Of a stretch of 8,636 nt of DNA, positions 4,818 through 8,636 are shown piece by piece. The DNA lies in NCBI GenBank assembly GCA_937975585.1, contig CALJUC010000164.1, forward strand, positions 1 through 8,636, written 5' to 3'. Below the pieces are notes generated by a model. That model was given only the letters and a program-made list of their open reading frames with translations. It had not been told where the DNA came from and did not search any database. Source of the DNA: an uncultured Moraxella sp. GTDB lineage: Bacteria > Pseudomonadota > Gammaproteobacteria > Pseudomonadales > Moraxellaceae. The position numbers were made by a program, and so were the translations under genes. Each line of letters begins with the position of its first letter. Within the stretch, counting starts at the first letter, position 1.

Positions 4818-6557
4818 ATGACAGACATCATCGCATACGCCAATATCGCCAGTGAGTACGCTCACGATGTGATAAGTGGCAGGGTAGATGCGTGTGTATA
4901 TGTCCGCCAGGCGTGTCAGCGATTTATTGATGACTTAGCAAAAACGCAAAAGTCCGGTTATGAGTTTGAGTTTGATACCAAACGCGTCGAAAAGGCTTGC
5001 CGATTTATCGAGCTGATGCCACACATCAAGGGCGAATTGGCGAATAAAAAAGAGCTGATATTGCTTGAGCCGTGGCAGATTTTTATTGTTGCCAACTTGT
5101 TTGGCTGGGTGGATTTTGATGGATATCGTCGATTTCGTTTTGCATACATTGAAGTGCCTCGTAAAAATGCCAAGTCTACGTTGGCGGCGGGTATCGCCCT
5201 CTACATGGCATTTGCAGATGGCGAGCAGGGCGCAGAAGTTTATAGTGCCGCGACAACCCGCGACCAAGCACGCATTGTATTTGAAACGGCACAAGGCATG
5301 GTACGTAAACGTCCCGACATGCAAAAAGCGATGGGCATTGAAGTATCAAGTCATGCAGTAAGTCAGCAAAAAAGCATGTCGACGTTTAAGCCAGTCAGTC
5401 GTGACTACGGCGGCAACTTGGACGGGCTTAACGTGCATTGCGGTGTCATCGACGAATTACACGCGCATAAGTCAAATGACACTTACGAGGTCATTGCAAC
5501 GGGTATGGGGGCACGTACCCAACCGCTGTTATTTGCCATTACCACCGCGGGCTTTAACCTTGACGGCGTTTGCTATCAGCAGCGCACTTTAGTGATTAAA
5601 GTATTGTCAGGCGTTGAAAGTCATGACCGTTACTTTGGCATCATCTTTACCATGGATGATGGCGACGACTGGACAGACCCAAAAACGTGGCGAAAAGCCA
5701 ACCCCAACTACGGCATATCTGTCAGTAAAGACGCGCTTGAAGCAGCTTGTATCCGTGCCCAGATTGACCCTGAAGCGTTAACCGACTTTTTAACCAAGCA
5801 TCTTTGTGTTTGGGTGGCCGCGCGCAGTGGCTGGTTAAACATGGATTTGTGGGCAAAAGCGGGTGATAGCAGCTTAAAAGAGTCTGATTTTGTCAATGAC
5901 CCATGCTTTATGGGGCTGGACTTGGCATCCAAGCAAGACTTGGCAGCCAAAAATAAAATCTTTGTGCGCACCATCGATGGTGAGCAACATTATTATTGGT
6001 TTAGTGATAACTACATCAACCGCGCGCGCTTGGATGCCCAGCACCGCAACCAAAAGCTGTACCAAATGTGGGAGCGACAGGGGTGGCTTACCGTCACCGA
6101 TGGCAACATCACCGACTTTGAGCGTATCGAGCGTGATTTGTACGATGACAATCAAAACTATGACATCGTTGAGTGCGGTTATGACCCGTTTAACGCGGTG
6201 TATTTTGCGATGCGCGCTATTGAAAATAACGTCAACATGGTCGAAGTGCCGCAAAACGTCAAGCACCTAAGCGAGCCGATGAAATGGGTATCTGCGATGT
6301 TAACAGCGGGGCGGCTGCATCACCCCAACAATCCAGTGCTTACCTGGGGCATGGGCAATGTAACCGTCAAGGCTGACGCCAATGGCAACATTTTCCCACG
6401 TAAAGAGTCTGACGATAGCAAAATTGACCCCGCATTGGCAGGGATTATCGCATCTAACCGAGCGTATCATTTTGCCGAAACTGGCAACCTACCGAGTAAC
6501 GATTTTAGCAGTCAACTTGATGATTATTTATCTGATTTTGTGAGTATCCGAGCATGA
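4818..6557 (+). CDS. terL: Terminase large subunit (Terminase_1, HK97-like)
   Basis: This 579-residue protein is the ATPase and nuclease of the packaging motor; it docks on the portal, pumps DNA into the prohead and cuts the concatemer. The N-terminal ATPase carries the deviant Walker A VPRKNAKST (113-121), with alanine where many relatives have glycine, and Walker B VIDE (210-213). The RNase H-like nuclease domain has its acidic residues at D368 (GLDLASKQD), D456 (CGYDPFN) and D537 (KIDPALAG), so all appear intact. It starts 8 bases after the small subunit. No clear ribosome binding site precedes ATG4818 (AGGT at 4800 is too distant), so translation may be coupled to the upstream gene. The stop overlaps the portal start (ATGA, 6554-6557). 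Confidence 0.95.
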   Translation: MTDIIAYANIASEYAHDVISGRVDACVYVRQACQRFIDDLAKTQKSGYEFEFDTKRVEKACRFIELMPHIKGELANKKELILLEPWQIFIVANLFGWVDFDGYRRFRFAYIEVPRKNAKSTLAAGIALYMAFADGEQGAEVYSAATTRDQARIVFETAQGMVRKRPDMQKAMGIEVSSHAVSQQKSMSTFKPVSRDYGGNLDGLNVHCGVIDELHAHKSNDTYEVIATGMGARTQPLLFAITTAGFNLDGVCYQQRTLVIKVLSGVESHDRYFGIIFTMDDGDDWTDPKTWRKANPNYGISVSKDALEAACIRAQIDPEALTDFLTKHLCVWVAARSGWLNMDLWAKAGDSSLKESDFVNDPCFMGLDLASKQDLAAKNKIFVRTIDGEQHYYWFSDNYINRARLDAQHRNQKLYQMWERQGWLTVTDGNITDFERIERDLYDDNQNYDIVECGYDPFNAVYFAMRAIENNVNMVEVPQNVKHLSEPMKWVSAMLTAGRLHHPNNPVLTWGMGNVTVKADANGNIFPRKESDDSKIDPALAGIIASNRAYHFAETGNLPSNDFSSQLDDYLSDFVSIRA

Positions 6558-7822
6558 GCGTATTTAGCACCATAGCAAACTGGTTTGGGCACGCCCCCAG
6601 CGACCCGAAGCAGGGCAGCCAATACGCAATGCCTATCACGGCATCTAGCAAAACCAGTAAAAATGTCACATTTGACAGTGCGATGACTGTATCCGCGGTA
6701 TTTGCCAGCATTAGACTCTTGGCAGAGACAGTGGCAAGCCTACCGATTGAGATGTACGCCATCGATAAAGATGGCAATCGCACGATAACTGATCATGATG
6801 TGATGAATTTGATACGTTTTAAGCCCAATGCACGGCAAACCCGTATTGAGTTTTTTGAGCAACTGATGCTCAATCTGGTGAGCAGTGGCAATGCGTATGT
6901 CATCAAAGGCAAAATAAGCAAGTCAAGCGACAATATTGTCAGTCTTGATATTGTCAACTCAGCCAACATGGACGTGATTGTTGATAAAAATAAAATCATT
7001 TATCGACGTACTTTGACCGATGATGTTGGCATCAAGACCACCAAGGACTATACGCCCGACGAAATTTGGCACGTTAAGTTATTTGGCACAGGTTTTATCG
7101 GCATGTCACCCTTGGCGCATGCACGCAAAGCCATTGCAGTTGCCGATAGCGCAGATGATAAAGTTACCAGTTTGATGGTCAATGGCGCCAAGCCGTCAGG
7201 TGTTTTGATGACTAAAGGCGCGCCAACCAAAGACCAGCGCGATGATTTACGCAAAGAAATTGGCGAATTAACCAGCGGCGCAGAGACGTTTATCCCAGTT
7301 TTACCCCTTGATATGCGCTTTGAGCCGATTAGTTTGACGCCTAGTGACATCGAGCTACTAAGTACGCGGCGTTATAGCATCGAAGAGATTGGGCGTATCT
7401 TTGGCGTGCCATCGATTTTGATTAATGACAGCTCCCAGTCGAGTAACTGGGGTACGGGTATCCAGTCGATTATTGACGCATTTTATAAGTTTAATTTGCG
7501 TCCGTACCTTGAAAAAATCGAATTATCCATGCTTGTCAGCCTTTTACCGCGTAAAGACTGGGGTAAATATGAGTTTGCATTTGATGCCGACGCGGTATTG
7601 CGTGCATCGCTAAAAGAGCGTGTCGAAACGTATCGCGGTGCTATTGCCAGTGGGCAAATAACACCAAACGAAGTGCGCCGCAAAGAAGGGCAGCCGCCAA
7701 TGACGGGCGGTGAACATCTATACATGCAAATCAATATGGGCACCCTTGAAGTTATCAGCGAACCAAACAGAGAAATTAATAATGTCAAAACCGACTCAAC
7801 TCAAAACACGCAATCGACCTAA
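6554..7822 (+). CDS. HK97-family portal protein
   Basis: This 422-residue protein forms the dodecameric ring at one prohead vertex, through which DNA enters and to which the tail joins. Family segments are easy to see: an N-terminal low-complexity stretch, then VSAVFASIRLLAETVASLPIEMY (about 47-69), FFEQLMLNLVSSGNAYV (about 99-115), DEIWHVKLFGTGFIGMSPL (about 169-187) and the stem and clip region. The conserved RRYSIEEIGRIFGVPSILIND lies at about 272-293. The tail GQITPNEVRRKEGQPPMTGGE (about 367-387) is typical of this family. Length is normal. The start overlaps the terminase stop, so it depends on coupled translation; only a weak GAG lies upstream. The gene also overlaps the protease gene by 41 bases. 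Confidence 0.94.
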   Translation: MSVFSTIANWFGHAPSDPKQGSQYAMPITASSKTSKNVTFDSAMTVSAVFASIRLLAETVASLPIEMYAIDKDGNRTITDHDVMNLIRFKPNARQTRIEFFEQLMLNLVSSGNAYVIKGKISKSSDNIVSLDIVNSANMDVIVDKNKIIYRRTLTDDVGIKTTKDYTPDEIWHVKLFGTGFIGMSPLAHARKAIAVADSADDKVTSLMVNGAKPSGVLMTKGAPTKDQRDDLRKEIGELTSGAETFIPVLPLDMRFEPISLTPSDIELLSTRRYSIEEIGRIFGVPSILINDSSQSSNWGTGIQSIIDAFYKFNLRPYLEKIELSMLVSLLPRKDWGKYEFAFDADAVLRASLKERVETYRGAIASGQITPNEVRRKEGQPPMTGGEHLYMQINMGTLEVISEPNREINNVKTDSTQNTQST

Positions 7823-8513
7823 CCGCGATATGCCGGTGCGACTGCTACCGCTTGAGAGTAGCAATATCCGCTTTTCATCCGGAAAAAGTCCAAAAGCGGC
7901 GTATCAATTTACCGGCTACGCGGTCAAATGGGATAGCGTCAACACCTACGGTGAGCAGTTTGCCCGTGGCGCATTTACTGACCTGGTGACTGCGGTGAAC
8001 GCCGGTACCAAATCAGTCTATATGTACTATAACCACGGGTGGCGCGAGTGGATTGATACACCCATCCGCCGCCGTGTGGGTAAATGGGTCAAACTTGAAG
8101 AAGATGACACGGGGCTAAAAGTCACAGGTGAGCTGACCGCAGGGTTAAGTATCGCCGAAGATTTAAAGGCAATGATGGCACACGGCACCGTTGATGGGCT
8201 ATCCATCTGCTTTTATCCCGTCTCACCGATGGATTATGAAGAGCAAGCGGATCGCATCATCATCAAACGCGCTGACCTTTACGAAATCAGCGTTGTCGAT
8301 GAGCCAAGTGACCGCGATGCCCGTACTGATACGCAGAACATCGAACAGATGGAAAGCGAAGCGGACGCCACGCGGATGCTACACAGTTTGGGCTTGAGCG
8401 AAGAGCAAGCGCGCTCATTTATCGGCAAATTGGATGATGTGTTGCACCCAACGCCACAGGCAGACGTTGAAGCCATGCGCAGTGTGGCAGATATTTTAGA
8501 TTTTGGAGTTTAA
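7782..8513 (+). CDS. HK97-family prohead maturation protease
   Basis: This 243-residue serine protease is packed inside the prohead, cleaves the capsid protein's N-terminal delta domain and then itself. Diagnostic segments, numbered from ATG7782, are FTGYAVKWDSVNTYGEQFARGAF (about 44-66), the catalytic histidine H85 in YYNHGW, and VTGELTAG. The catalytic serine is S141 in VDGLSICFYPV, and the closing strand is RADLYEISVVDEPSDRDA. The C-terminal 55 residues are acidic and helical and may be a scaffolding or targeting segment. ATG7782 has a modest AGAGA upstream and overlaps the portal gene by 41 bases. ATG7830, just after the portal stop, has no ribosome binding site and would remove 16 residues; it remains possible. 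Earlier in-frame codons back to 7710 run deeper into the portal gene and are unlikely. Confidence 0.9.
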   Translation: MSKPTQLKTRNRPNRDMPVRLLPLESSNIRFSSGKSPKAAYQFTGYAVKWDSVNTYGEQFARGAFTDLVTAVNAGTKSVYMYYNHGWREWIDTPIRRRVGKWVKLEEDDTGLKVTGELTAGLSIAEDLKAMMAHGTVDGLSICFYPVSPMDYEEQADRIIIKRADLYEISVVDEPSDRDARTDTQNIEQMESEADATRMLHSLGLSEEQARSFIGKLDDVLHPTPQADVEAMRSVADILDFGV

Positions 8514-8516
8514 AAA

Positions 8517-8587
8517 ATGAGTAATTTTATTACGTTCACCAATGCTGAAAACAAAGATAAACCATTTTTGCTTGACGAATACTGCAT
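8517..8587 (+). CDS. Start of an unidentified late phage gene (truncated by sequence end)
   Basis: GGAG at 8505-8508 lies 8 bases before ATG8517, and the stop of the protease is 3 bases before that ATG, so this is a well-placed start. Only about 23 genuine residues remain, beginning MSNFITFTNAENKDKPFLLD. The frame then continues without a stop through adapter sequence, so nothing past about position 8587 is phage protein. In HK97-like phages the major capsid protein usually follows the protease, but these residues do not look like the usual capsid N-terminus, so the identity is left open. It could be a small inserted gene before the capsid gene. Confidence 0.6.
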
Positions 8588-8636
8588 AGATCGGAAGAGC
8601 ACACGTCTGAACTCCAGTCACGCCAATGTATCTCGT
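8588..8636 (+). other. Illumina TruSeq adapter contamination at the sequence end
   Basis: The last 49 bases start with AGATCGGAAGAGC and continue through the standard TruSeq read adapter, ending in CCAGTCAC at 8621. They are followed by an index-like octamer GCCAATGT (8622-8629) and the next constant bases ATCTCGT (8630-8636). The six bases GCCAAT match, from memory, TruSeq index 6. Read in the frame of the last gene this gives DRKSTRLNSSH, a known hallmark of adapter-contaminated proteins. The stretch should be removed; it is not phage DNA. Confidence 0.98.

Noticed and set aside
5874..6266. 130-codon minus-strand frame inside the large terminase gene
   Set aside because: It lies wholly opposite the terminase nuclease domain, with no recognisable motif and no promoter or ribosome binding site.
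8588..8636. Novel C-terminal extension of the last protein
   Set aside because: The residues are translated sequencing adapter, not phage sequence.
1..8636. tRNA genes, insertion sequences, attachment sites, toxin-antitoxin or defence genes
   Set aside because: I saw no cloverleaf, transposase, integrase or terminal repeats; the YdaS-like gene is better read as Cro because no toxin partner (YdaT-like) follows it.

Overview
This window is a piece of a temperate, HK97-like tailed phage or prophage. It runs from the early control region, through replication genes, into the start of the late packaging and head operon. All recognisable genes are on the + strand. The moderately AT-rich sequence and the mix of YdaS-type Cro, CII (CP76 family), DUF5906-type helicase, HNH, P27 TerS, TerL, HK97 portal and HK97 protease suggest a gammaproteobacterial host. 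Moraxellaceae (Psychrobacter, Moraxella or Acinetobacter-like) is my best guess from overall look only, with low confidence.

Early region (1-3000). A control region at 1-99 precedes a YdaS/Cro-like DNA-binding protein. A CII-family regulator, a 34-residue small protein and a 669-residue primase/helicase-like replication protein follow. The last three genes overlap head to tail (ATGA, then TAATG) and look translationally coupled.

Probable replication origin (3001-3266). The gap after the helicase gene is not coding. It holds about twelve copies of a 9-bp iteron, ATGACNGCA, in both orientations (three perfect tandem inverted copies at 3132-3158). It also has a GC-rich alternating purine-pyrimidine palindrome, a strongly AT-rich stretch, and a perfect 11-bp inverted repeat whose loop carries two iterons. 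This is the most interesting non-coding structure in the window.

Early/late switch (3267-3766). A 133-residue protein in the position of an antiterminator Q is followed by a good sigma70 promoter (TTGCAA-N17-TATGAT). Only about 20 bases beyond the predicted start lies a strong intrinsic terminator. This reproduces the lambda Q - pR' - tR' layout and suggests that late genes are switched on by antitermination.

Late region (3814-8587). HNH endonuclease, small terminase, large terminase, portal and prohead protease appear in canonical HK97 order, closely packed or overlapping. A next gene begins at 8517 but is cut off.

The last 49 bases (8588-8636) are not biological: they match an Illumina TruSeq adapter plus index. 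The true sequence ends at about 8587, and the translation past that point contains the adapter-derived peptide DRKSTRLNSSH.
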